Shown: in pieces, positions 21,250-31,652 of the stretch
Numbering within the stretch: position 1 is the stretch's first letter
Layout: every line of letters begins with the position of its first letter
DNA from: Odiellus spinosus
Lineage: Eukaryota; Arthropoda; Arachnida; Opiliones; Phalangiidae
Assembly: GCA_963920705.1 (NCBI GenBank)
Contig: OY987232.1
Coordinates: forward strand, 12,773,726 to 12,837,725
DNA length: 64,000 nucleotides
Direction: 5' to 3'
The notes under the pieces: model-generated
Database searches by the model: none
What the model was told of the DNA's origin: nothing
Seen by the model: only the letters and a program-made list of their open reading frames with translations
Program-made: the position numbers and the translations under genes

Positions 21250-24200
21250 AGTTCAGATGATTTTAATTGGAATGAAACTGCGCGTAGAAGTTTCGAAGAA
21301 GGAAAAGATTTGGAGCAAGATACACCATCTATGGTGCAATATATTTTGCTCAATTTATCAAACATCACGTAAGAACGTTGATTTTTTTGTGTATATGTTG
21401 AAGAGCCCTTGGCGATAACTGGCATGTGAGCTGCTCCTACTTGACTAAATTTGTATTTGTGAATCCATGGATTAATTATACGTGCTTAAGGATAGACAGC
21501 AGGCAGATAAAGTTCAAAATTGTTCAGCCCTAAACCAACCTAGCAGCTCGTCTTAATTCCGTCCCTCTCTCCCGAGGGGCAAACCACTCAGAAAAATTTG
21601 TACATCTGATTTGTACATCATTTGATACGCGTGATTCCGAATCGTATTTCGTGATTCCGAATCGATTCTCGTGATTCCGAATCGATTCTCGTGATTCCGA
21701 ATCGATTCTCGTGATTCCGAATCGATTCTCGTGATTCCGAATCGATTCTCGTGATTCCGAATCGATTCTCGTGATTCCGAATCGCTTCTCGTGATTTCGA
21801 ATCGCTTCTCGTGATTCCGAATCGCTTCTCGTGATTCCGAATCGCTTCTCGTGATTCCGAATCGCTTCTCGTGATTCCGAATCGCTTCTCGTGATTCCGA
21901 ATCGCTTCTCGTGATTCCGAATCGCTTCTCGTGATTCCGAATCGCTTCTCGTGATTCCGAATCGATTCTCGTGATTCCGAATCGATTCTCGTGATTCCGA
22001 ATCGATTCTCGTGATTCCGAATCGATTCGCCTGATTCCGAATCGATTCGCCTGATTCCGAATCGATTCGCCTGATTCCGAATCGATTCGCCTGATTCCGA
22101 ATCGATTCGCCTGATTCCGAATCGATTCGCCTGATTCCGAATCGATTCGCCTGATTCCGAATCGATTCGCCTGATTCCGAATCGATTCGCCTGATTCCGA
22201 ATCGATTCGCCTGATTCCGAATCGATTCGCCTGATTCCGAATCGATTCGCCTGATTCCGAATCGATTCGGCTGATTCCGAATCGATTCGCCTGATTCCGA
22301 ATCGATTCGCCTGATTCCGAATCGATTCGCCTGATTCCGAATCGATTCGCCTGATTCCGAATCGATTCGCCTGATTCCGAATCGATTCGCCTGATTCCGA
22401 ATCGATTCGCCTGATTCCGAATCGATTCGCCTGATTCCGAATCGATTCGCCTGATTCCGAATCGATTCGCCTGATTCCGAATCGATTCGCCTGATTCCGA
22501 ATCGATTCGCCTGATTCCGAATCGATTCGCCTGATTCCGAATCGATTCGCCTGATTCCGAATCGATTCGCCTGATTCCGAATCGATTCGCCTGATTCCGA
22601 ATCGATTCGCCTGATTCCGAATCGATTCGCCTGATTCCGAATCCATTCGCCTGATTCCGAATCGATTCTCATGATTCTATTTTAATCACACTTCATTTCA
22701 AGAGTGGTTTGATCCTCGCTCTCTCCGAACTCAAAATATAGAGGAGGAGTCCAAATCACTCGAGCCAGAGAGGGGTGATGACATTTTGGCTAGTTTTAAG
22801 TGATGAGCTATGACGTAAAACTGGACCATTGCTGTTAGTTTTAAGCTAGGGGGCGTTGCTTACTTTAGTATAACATAGATCCAAGAGAAAACGGACTGAT
22901 TTGATAGTGGCAAATATTCTCCCACCGACTTTGTTACCCGTTCCACCGCTGTTTGTTCCATGTATTCTACTACGGAACGACTTCTAAATAATTTGAAGTT
23001 TCGATAGGCCGAATATATAACTTCAATTTTATTCCTATTAATCTCAATGAATAATCACTTTCAAAAGATTCCCACAAACTTTCTTTATACGAACTTTTTT
23101 TTATTTTATCATTTTATAGTCTGAAATTTGTCGGATCCTCGCAAGCCGAGGCCATGGTGCAAAATCATCATCAGGCTTCGCCTATTGAGACAACAGCAGC
23201 CTCAGCTGTTGCCCTTGGAGTAGGTATATAATTGAGAAACCAAAGTTTTAGCTCTAGAAGAATTGGGTGTACTCAGCTAGAGCGCTTTCCCAAAAGAGCG
23301 CGGCGCTGTTTTTCAAAAAAGCGTTCAGAATTAATTGAGCCTACCAGTAGATCGTGGTTCAATTTGACAATTTTAAGTTGAATGTTTCTAGTTACGATAA
23401 GAAATAAATATTATAACGGTGTTTACGCGTAAATTCGAAGATGTCGCCACAACAGAGTCTATTGTCCAAAACCCGTCATGGTATGGCCTTCAGCGTGCCC
23501 ACCCGCTTCCGCGAGAGTCGGGATACAGGGGAAAGAGGCATGAGAGAGAGTTCAGTAGACTGGGAAATAAATCATTCCCAAACAATCCTTACCCCAAAGA
23601 ACAACTGATCTACCCATATTAAGAAAAATCAGTCAAATGTCGTGTTTTTTCATCGTACGAAATAACCCTTTACTATACCGTCTTAAAGGGAGAATGAAAG
23701 GCCAAATCAGCCTATTTTTAATCGATTACGAATACTAAAATAATGAGAAAAACAATAATATAACTCACCAAAAATATTTCGTTATTTTATAATCTATTTC
23801 CAAAGTTCCGAAACTTGCAGATACTAAGCCTTGGCTGCCTAGCTCGTCGAACTAGGCGAGTACGAGCCGTAATTTTTTTAATATTCCCGTCTGATCTAGT
23901 CGTCAATCACGAGCGAGTACGCGTATTTTTAAAGTACGCGTACTCGCTGGTGATTGGCGACAAGAACAGCCGCGAATATTAAAAAAAATGCAGGTCGTGC
24001 TAGCCTTGTTCACCAAGCTATAGGCAGCCTAGGCTTAGCATCGGAACTTTGGAAATTGATTATAAAATAACGAAATATTTTTGGTGAGTTATATTATTGT
24101 TTTGCTCATTATTTTAGCATTCTTAATCGATTAAAAATAGGTTGTTTCGGTCTTTCATTCTCCCTTTAACTTTAAATTCTCCTGGAATTTTTTTTACTTA

Positions 24201-26184
24201 AAATTTTTAAGTTCTAATTTATGCGTGCCCATGTCACGAATGAGTATATCAATCCTTCTCGCGTCCTCTGGCTTGTTTTAAACGAAAAACTATAAAGGCC
24301 GCCTTGAAGGGAGTTATAAGGTTAGATTTCGACCCATTTTAGACAAATTTTCTCACGATAAAGAAGTAATATTACCAGGGTAATAAAAATTTTGGTAAAA
24401 TTACCAGAATTACCCTATCCCGTAAATTAACAAGGCAAATTACCGATTAAGAACTCTACAATCGCGTCTGTTTACGGAAACGAAGACAAGGATAATAAAG
24501 CTAATTCTTCAATCAACGTGTTTCAAGAGCTTTAATTTTTCAAGAGAAGTCTGTAAATAAGGGTTAAAGGAGTAGCTTGGTTTTAAGCCTCACCTCTGTT
24601 TAAACGCAAAACTCGTTTCTTGGCCAAATAATCTCAACTGAAAAAGAGATTTCCGTTAATATTTAATAAATATTAACTTATTTTACTCGCAGTTGTGCGA
24701 TATGATTGCTGAACCTTTCGGGTTCAACGAGAGGACGCCCACCTTGTATCACTATTCACCTCCATTGAACTTCAGGGAAACTGTTATTGCAAGCCTCGTT
24801 AACCCAGCGAGCAGCGATAAGCAATTTTCATTGAAGGGCCTCGAGCTATCAGTTTGGGTGACGTTGCTAGTCTGTCTGCTAATATTGTCTCTGGTCTGCG
24901 CAATTTTAAAAATCAACTTCATTCGTTCGAATTTCGCGAATCGTTTTCTGTCTTTGGAATACACGTGGTACTTCCTGTCTAACCTACTATTCAACCGTTA
25001 AGTATACTCCTTAAATGGTGATTCTGAATCTGACAAATTAAACAAATTAAACGTAATAACTTTGAAACCGTTCCAGCTCCGGATACGTTTCCAACAAGTA
25101 TTTCGGCAAAAGTTCTACTGGGTAGCTGGTTACTTGGCTCGATGGTCTTGATCAAGGCTTATTCAGGAGTTTTGAAGAGCGAATTAATGGTGTCAAAGAC
25201 AATTCGAATAAACACTCTCGAAGATTTGAGTAAATCACCCGGAACAAGGCCCGCGATACGTAAAGGGAATCCCTTTATGGACTATGCTGAGGCGACGCGT
25301 AACAAATGGCCAATGATGGATAATTTGCTGAGGGATGCATTTATGTTCTCAAATTACGGGTTTTACAGAACTAAACTACATAGTTCTTTTCCGAATGGCA
25401 CTGCAAAATTCGCAGAACTGATTTCTCGAGAAGAGGTGAATGGCCGATTAGAGTATGGCGATCTAAATAAATATCTAAAAAAAACGGGCAGATGTTACTA
25501 TATCGGAAACAGAAATTATCATACTCAAATTGCCGTTTTGTTGTTCAATAAAAATCTGCCTAAAAGAATATTGGAACAAGTTGATTATCTGTAAGTATCC
25601 CGTTAGATATTTATAGTGCATACGCAATTGTATTACCGCTTTCTCTTTTTATTTTCACGGGGAAATATGTTTCCTGCGCAATTTAAGAAACGCCAAAGTA
25701 TACAATTACTGTTCCATGGCGTAAATTTAAAAAAATATTTGCACCTTAGGCACACTATTCCCTTGTTCTTTGTCTCTCCGTATCGTAAATATTTCCCACT
25801 GCTTTATCGTTAATGTTTTTACATTTACTAGTAAATAATAATAACGAATTCCTTAGAACCACCAAATACTTTGAAACGGACCTAAAAAGCCGATATACAT
25901 TGAGAACTGAATTCATCGTACAACCAATGCTTGCATCAGCCTCAGAAACCGAAATAAATGAATTGAGTCCCGTGACCTTTGACGAATTGTTCATTTGCTT
26001 TTTCATTTGGAAATGCGGGATGTCATTCGCTTCAGTCAGCTTCTTCTTCGAGTTTCTTTCGTTTTTTATAAGACGTCTGATGCAGAAATCGCCACAACGA
26101 GGCAGGCTAACCACGATTGACAAAGTTGTAGACAACATCCTGGGATTCTTTACGAAAATATGGAAAGCTTGTACCGAAGAGTAA
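21250..26184 (+). CDS. IR-2: ionotropic receptor (IR) gene, exons A-E
   Basis: Exons: A 21250..21368, B 23120..23219, C 24693..24996, D 25077..25590, E 25857..26184 (TAA). This gives 454 residues with intact frame and phases 2, 0, 1, 2. M1 spans about residues 128-148 (SVWVTLLVCLLILSLVCAIL). The pore and M2 lie at about 183-212 (LLGSWLLGSMVLIKAYSG). M3 lies at about 390-411 (FFIWKCGMSFASVSFFFEFL). Sequons NLS/NIT at the end of exon A and NGT in S2 fit an extracellular ligand-binding domain. The C-D donor is GTTAAG and the D-E donor GTAAGT. The product is most likely a chemosensory cation-channel subunit. The ligand is unknown and the canonical S1 arginine is not visible. It pairs with IR-4 in exon A (FNWNE) and intron content. 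Exon Z at 18,753 probably belongs to it. Confidence 0.86.
21633..22672. repeat. 20-bp minisatellite in intron A-B of IR-2, about 51 copies
   Basis: Units are GTGATTCCGAATCGATTCTC and, from about 22,026, CTGATTCCGAATCGATTCGC. A middle block (21,781-21,960) carries GCTTCTC. Most units contain the palindrome GAATCGATTC. Long minus-strand frames (ESIRNQANRFGIRRIDS repeats) are artefacts. The paralogous intron of IR-4 near 49,775-49,785 lacks the array. Confidence 0.95.
23687..24165. mobile_element. Inverted-repeat transposon with TTAA target site
   Basis: Ends AGGGAGAATGAAAG and complement, with inverted similarity for about 170 bp inward (ATTTCGTTATTTTATAATC, GGAACTTTGGAAAT). TTAA lies at 23,683-23,686 and 24,166-24,169. 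A TTAA duplication is typical of piggyBac- and Kolobok-type elements, and which one applies here is not decidable. It lies in intron B-C of IR-2. No coding capacity. Confidence 0.75.
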
Positions 26185-26295
26185 AAGAGGTTATTCTCTG
26201 CACAAAAATGATTACCATGATGATATTATAAATAATTAACGAGAGTGCTAGTACTTGTCCTTTATCAATCCATTTTTAAACTTAATTATATCTTT

Positions 26296-26918
26296 AATCA
26301 GTGTACTTGAAATGTAAGGATGATATTTAATCGGCGCACTTGACCATGAGATGTAAAGAAAATATTTAATAGGCGCACTTGACCATGAGATGTAAAGGAA
26401 ATATTTAAAAGGCGCACTTGACCATGAGATGTAAAGGAAATATTTAATTGGCGCACTTGACCATGAGATGTAAAGGAAATATTTAATCGCCGCACTTGAC
26501 CATGATATGTAAAGGAAATATTTAATCGGCGCACTTGACCATGAGATGTAAAGGAAATATTTAATAGGCGCACTTGACCACGAGATGTAAAGAAAATATT
26601 TAATCAGTGTACTTGACCATGAGATGTAAAGGAAATATTTAATCGGTGCACTTGACGATGAGATGTAAAGGAAATATTTAATCGGCGCATTTGACCATGA
26701 GATGTAAAGGAAATATTTAATCGCCGCACTTGACCACGAGATGTAAATACAATATTTAATCAGTGTACTTGACCATGAGATGTAAAGGAAATATTTAATC
26801 GGCGCACTTGACCATGAGATGTAAAGGAAATAATTAATCGGCGCACTTGACCACGAGATGTAAAGGAAATATTTAAACGGCGCACTTGAACTTTATATTT
26901 AAAGGAAATATTTAATAG
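26296..26918. repeat. 39-bp satellite behind IR-2, about 16 copies
   Basis: The unit starts TTGACCATGAGATGTAAAGG, continues AAATATTTAATCGGCGCAC, and shows moderate variation (TCAGTGTAC, TCGCCGCAC variants). The array starts about 110 bp after the IR-2 stop codon. The same satellite lies behind IR-3 and IR-4. Frames such as RRLNISFTSHGQV on the minus strand are repeat artefacts. Confidence 0.95.
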
Positions 26919-26931
26919 GCCCAATAGTTGT

Positions 26932-27503
26932 TATTATAAAAGAGGAGGCGTCTACTTATGGTATGTTGCCGTCGACGTCATCAGCTACGTATTTGCTTGT
27001 AAAGCTCATAGCGCTCGTGAGCACCGAGCGTTTCTTAAGCTTATTTCTTCTATATCCAGGTTTCAGTTCTCAAGGTCGGGTGACTGGGGTCTCTCCCGAG
27101 TGACTTCTGAGCCCTCTGACCCCTAGCGTTTTATGAAAACGGAGAAAATGTTCTTGTGCGCAAGCAATTTAAGCCACCACTTCTCAGCCTCTAAGCCGAT
27201 TAACCACCCCCTGGAGCGCGTGCACGGTCGCTCTTTTGTTATAGGTTCCAAGAAGCTTTCCCTATCATAGTAGTCGTGTCCACTTCCACTGATTTTCTTA
27301 TCTTTTTACGCGTGTGTAGTCAGCGAATACCTGTAGCAGTGCCGCTGTCGTGTCAATAAACTTAAGAGCGACCGTGCACGCGCTCCAGGGGGTGGTTAAT
27401 CGGCTTAAAGAGGGGCTGAAATTTTCTCTGGTCACGTGATTTCGTGACGTAGTTAGCAGCATTCGAACAAGATGTCGCACCCACAACTTCTTTTATAATA
27501 TCA
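26932..27503. mobile_element. Foldback element between IR-2 and IR-3
   Basis: Outer ends TTATTATAAAAGAGG and ACTTCTTTTATAATA are imperfectly complementary. A strong internal inverted repeat of about 65 bp (27,178-27,235 versus 27,368-27,425; GTGCACGGTCGCTC, AACCACCCCCTGG) forms a large hairpin. No target duplication was identified, so the borders are approximate. Non-coding. Confidence 0.55.
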
Positions 27504-30309
27504 TCTATTGATAAAAATAAATAATATCTGCTAAGTTTGCTATTATTTACGGTTAACCCTAATTTTTTGTTAATGTTTCCGTTTGATATTTTTATACTTT
27601 ACCTTTAAAACAAATCGATTTCACTATCAGTTAAACTTTAAAAATTATTAAGAATTATATTTATCGGGAAATTTCGATTATTTTGAACAATAAGACGGCG
27701 GTCATCGATTATTGGGACTATAAAAGTGAAAATATTTTTAAAATGCTTGGAAAATATTACGCAAATTGGTGTTAAATAAAATATTGTATGTTTTTGTTAA
27801 TTGAACCATTAAAATATTTCATAAAGTTCTTTTAATTTACTCAAAAACTCGCTTACGAGTCTGATAATTAGCCACGGATAAACTAGAATAAGTGTTTCAC
27901 TTCGATTAATCGAATTATTTGAAATTGAATTCTTTACAATAAGTTATAAATCACAATTAGGATCTGATTTCATTTCGTAATTTGCAGTTAATGCTTTACA
28001 GGGTTCTTCGCTACTATAAGATGTCTCTAGCTACTAAATGAATGTCGAAGCCTATCGATGACTTGGTTAATTAACGTTGCTTCATTATCTTAAAATATTA
28101 CGTCATAATGAACAATAAATATGTCATTTTTACAGAACCACCGGAAATTAAAATTTAGAACTACTGAGAACGTTTCAAAATATATTACCACACTTTGAAA
28201 TTTATAGGAAAATAGGTCAATTTAAGGTGAACTTAGTATTAGAAACGTGCTACCCAAAAATTGTATAATTTTAGTATGTCAAAATTACCTTCCCAAGCCC
28301 AAGTTTTTTGCACCAAAAGTGGACCAACTTAAATCTGCTTAATTATGATTCTTTCGTATATATTAATGCTTCGTTTTCACATCATATTATTTGAACTTCC
28401 ACTTAATACTGGCTGCATACGTTTATAAGATAATATCACAAGGAAAATGGAAGGGAACACGCCATCGTAGCCCTTTCGTTTAATTAAAGGGAAACTAGAA
28501 TATTGAAGGCGGTAACTCACCAAAAAGGGGTCATTCGCCCTACCTATTATAAGTTCGCGGTTTACACTTGAATTTCAATTAAAATCTTCTTTAGTTCGTG
28601 ACGTAATTTTGATAATTATAACGCGAGAGATTAGCGAATCTTGTTTAAAATTAACTTTGTCGAAATTTTATCCTTTCCGTACCTATTATCACACTTTCTA
28701 ATATCGCTAGATTCTTTAACTTTACTTCCGACGAACCGTAAAATTCAGAAGTAATTGGTGGTATAATTTGACAATTTTAAGTTTATTTTTACTCAAGTTA
28801 TATTAAAAGTTTAACTACGGCATTATATTCAAAAGTTCGTAACTGAGGTAGGGAAACAGTGTTTATCGATTGCTCTATTTGATGACGTTTGCGCATTGCT
28901 GCTCTTCAAAATGCAGAACTAATTAGCACCACCTTATGTTTTTACTGACATTAAGCTCGTGACATCATAGCATTATCGCCAATTACTAAAGGTTTCACAG
29001 TTGATTTCTTGCTAAAGTATATATGATCAGTCCTCCTAAATCTGAACGCTTCTGTTTCTGAACACTTTCATTTAAAAATGTATAAATTAACATTGGTTGT
29101 GCCTATTTAAAATTCGGAGGGCTCATTTTGTAGATTAACAATGAGGCTATTCGCGGAACGCACGTCAACACTCTATGATTCAGATATGACTCGGAGAAGA
29201 TACGACCCTCATTAGCCAACCGCGATGATAGGCCAAATTAATTAGACCGTTTTAAAAGGAATGTTTCAATTAACGATCTGGAAAATAAGGTTTAACGAGC
29301 TTCAGAAAAATCGCGGGCTTACGCACTGATTTCGTCGTAAAGTTTGTGTTTCCCGCTAAAAAATAAACTTCTCAAACCCAGAATCTGGCAACAAGCTCTT
29401 TGCGAGAACGTAATTTCAAAAATTCAGAACGGTGCGAAATCAAACTTTGGAACACGCGTTAAAATTTATGAAAAATTCCCAAAATTTGCAAAAGGAACCA
29501 GTTCCGCGCCTCGAATCGAGAAACGAGTGCCACCAATGAATTCCATGGCCCTAGTTAACGAGGCAAGGGCGGAATTAGCGCGCTCGAGCCAGTATTTCCG
29601 GAGTTATCGACGATTTTCAAAGCAATGATTAATTTTTAAATCGCCGATAACTTCCCTTGAAATGAACGATATCGAAATCGTGACACGATTCATTTTCCAT
29701 TTGATTTGAAGCTTTTTACTGGCGAATACATACATCATATAAATATTAAAGACATCATGTATCCAACTTTTGGAAATTTGAATAACCGAAACATTATTAC
29801 AATAATTAAACATTAATACAGCCCTTTTTCTAATATTGCTAATGAAGAATAGTGTATAATTTTACCATCTACAGTAGATACACAACTTTCCCAGTGTTTA
29901 AAAGTTCCAAATCAAATGGGGAAAGGAACCTCGTCACGCCAACGTGATAGTTACTTTCAAGGAAAGGTGGAAAAAGTAAGTTATTCTCGATGGTTAAAAT
30001 ATCACGAAAAGTATGAAGTCACAAATAGCTAGCTCTGCCAATCAGCGGAACTATAAATTAATACTATCTGCCGATCGCCAGTACTAATACTAGTATTTTT
30101 TTAAACGTATTCTATATTATAGGCATTAATTGGTTTCTCACTGGTTCTCAATTTGATAATACTCTTTCCTCTAGGTACGCTAGCTTTCAAAAATCTTACG
30201 AAAGAAAAATGATATTCAGTGGTTATTTGAAAACAATCAATTTTAGTTTTTACTGACACGCTCGTGATAACAATCACTTAAGATCTTCGCAGTTGATTTC
30301 TTGCTAAAA

Positions 30310-30317
30310 TATATAAG
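30310..30317 (+). promoter_or_regulatory. TATA-like box (TATATAAG) upstream of IR-3
   Basis: Same context and distance (about 364 bp) to exon Z as in the IR-4 cassette (357 bp). Promoter function is inferred from conservation. Confidence 0.4.
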
Positions 30318-30673
30318 AGAGTGTTGGAGAACCTCAAATTGTACCCCTCAGTTTTATATCTTTGATTAGATTAGATCGTGACATATTTTATCTCGATTTG
30401 ACTCACCCTTTAAAGTCATCCGACCCTTTTCGTGTACATATTAAAGCCGCAATTAATCTTTGTAATACAAAGCTGTCATAATTAGGCGTATGTTATATCG
30501 TGAAAAATATCTAGAAGTATATTATATAAACATTTCATCCGAAAAGAATAAAATGAATATGTTATCTTTCATTACTCGGATGATACCGTGATCCTTATTT
30601 CTAATTGCAAACTAAAAAGAAGAGGCTCTTCGCGACATTTCACTCCTGGCAACGATATTTTAGATGAGCTCAG

Positions 30674-30720
30674 AAGTTAAAATGGCTATTCAACAAGAAA
30701 AATATGATTTTAAATACACA
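30674..30720 (+). CDS. Candidate exon Z of IR-3
   Basis: A 47-bp exon between CTCAG and GTAAGT, encoding VKMAIQQEKYDFKYT, joining exon A in phase 0. A slightly longer reading (from 30,664, phase 0) would start with Met (MSSEVKM). If that is right, this could be a first coding exon. The upstream part is unresolved. Confidence 0.5.
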
Positions 30721-31039
30721 GTAAGTTAAAAACGTTACAATGTTGACAAAAAACGTGGGAACTTTATTACTTGGGGCGCGAACTCAACTAGTAAATTCAT
30801 TTTTAATGAGTATAAGGTCAAAAATCTTTAAAGCTTTTGTTAAGTTAAATCTGTGAATTATATATTTTGAAAAGAAAGCAGATAAAAGCCCATAAAAAAG
30901 CCACATTCAGGGGGGTTAATTAAAGGTAGAATAGTCTGCATTATCCCTTTTAAGTGAGGCTGTCACGGGTTTAACACGAACTCCAAATGAAAATTGAGTA
31001 TCGGTTAAAAACGAGTCAATATATATATATTTTATAGAA

Positions 31040-31094
31040 AGCACATTTAATCTTCGCACTTGACCATGAGATGTAAAGGAAATATTTAATCGGT
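31040..31094. repeat. Isolated 39-bp satellite units before the 24-bp array
   Basis: About 1.3 units of the 39-bp satellite (GACCATGAGATGTAAAGGAA) lie directly against the 24-bp array upstream of exon A of IR-3, far from the main array. A recombination or conversion junction is likely. Confidence 0.6.
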
Positions 31095-31099
31095 GCATG

Positions 31100-31620
31100 G
31101 GGTGTATACCCGGGGTTTACAATGGGGCGCATGCCCGGGTTTACAATGGGGCGCATGCCCGGGTTTACAATGGGGCGCATGCCCGGGTTTACAATGGGGC
31201 GCATGCCCGGGTTTACAATGGGGCGCATGCCCGGGTTTACAATGGGGCGCATGCTCGGGTTTACAATGAGGCGCATGATCGGGTTTACAATGGGGCGCAC
31301 GCCCGGGTTTACAATGGGGCGCATGATCGGGTTTACAATGGGGCGCACGCCCGGGTTTACAATGGGGCGCACGCCCGGGTTTACAATAGGGCGCATGCCC
31401 GGGTTTACAATGGGGCGCATGCCCGGGTTTACAATGGGGCGCATGCCCGGGTTTATAATGGGGCGCATGCCCGGGTTTATAATGGGGCGCATGCCCGGGT
31501 GTACAATGTGGCGCATGCCCGGGTGTACAATGTGGCGCATGTCGGAGTTACACTGTGGCGCATGCCGGGGTTTAAAATAGGGCGTATACCTGGGTTGACC
31601 ATCGGGCGTATACCCGAGGG
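31100..31620. repeat. 24-bp minisatellite abutting exon A of IR-3, about 21 copies
   Basis: Unit GGTTTACAATGGGGCGCATG plus CCCG. Degenerate units on the right read GGGCGTATACC. It ends only about 30 bp before the acceptor of exon A. A related array of 9-10 units (60,600-60,832) occupies the same place in IR-5, and a single unit is seen in IR-2 (about 21,182-21,205). Frames in the array are artefacts. Confidence 0.93.
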
Positions 31621-31652
31621 ATGGTGACTACTAATATTATTTTTTATATCAG

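Larger units (their letters stand above)
28020..30960 (+). repeat. Duplicated upstream block of IR-3
   Basis: The most complete copy of the cassette upstream block. It contains two TATA-like sites (about 29,014 and 30,310), the 900-bp segment lost from the IR-2 copy, and exon Z at 30,674. A 94-codon frame at 29,344-29,628 is partly conserved in the IR-4 copy (44,623-44,877), but indels and rearrangement there make coding function doubtful. Confidence 0.75.

Noticed and set aside
21530-22672. 380- and 342-codon minus-strand frames rich in ESIRNQANRFG
   Set aside because: Generated by the 20-bp minisatellite (60 bp equals 20 codons). There is no unique domain and the array is absent from the paralogous intron.
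29344-29628. 94-codon frame conserved in the IR-4 cassette (44,623-44,877)
   Set aside because: The two copies differ by indels and a rearrangement caused by transposon insertion, the segment is deleted in the IR-2 cassette, and no domain is recognisable. DNA similarity from duplication explains the conservation.
30540-30663. Conserved frame before exon Z (about 37 codons, HYSDDTVILIS...)
   Set aside because: It is open in the IR-2, IR-3 and IR-4 cassettes but broken in IR-5, is out of frame with exon Z, and has no donor site. Duplication alone explains its conservation.
31016-31627. Overlapping frames of 150-176 codons in the 24-bp array
   Set aside because: Three frames are open at once across a 24-bp repeat. 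It is intronic and joins no IR exon in phase.
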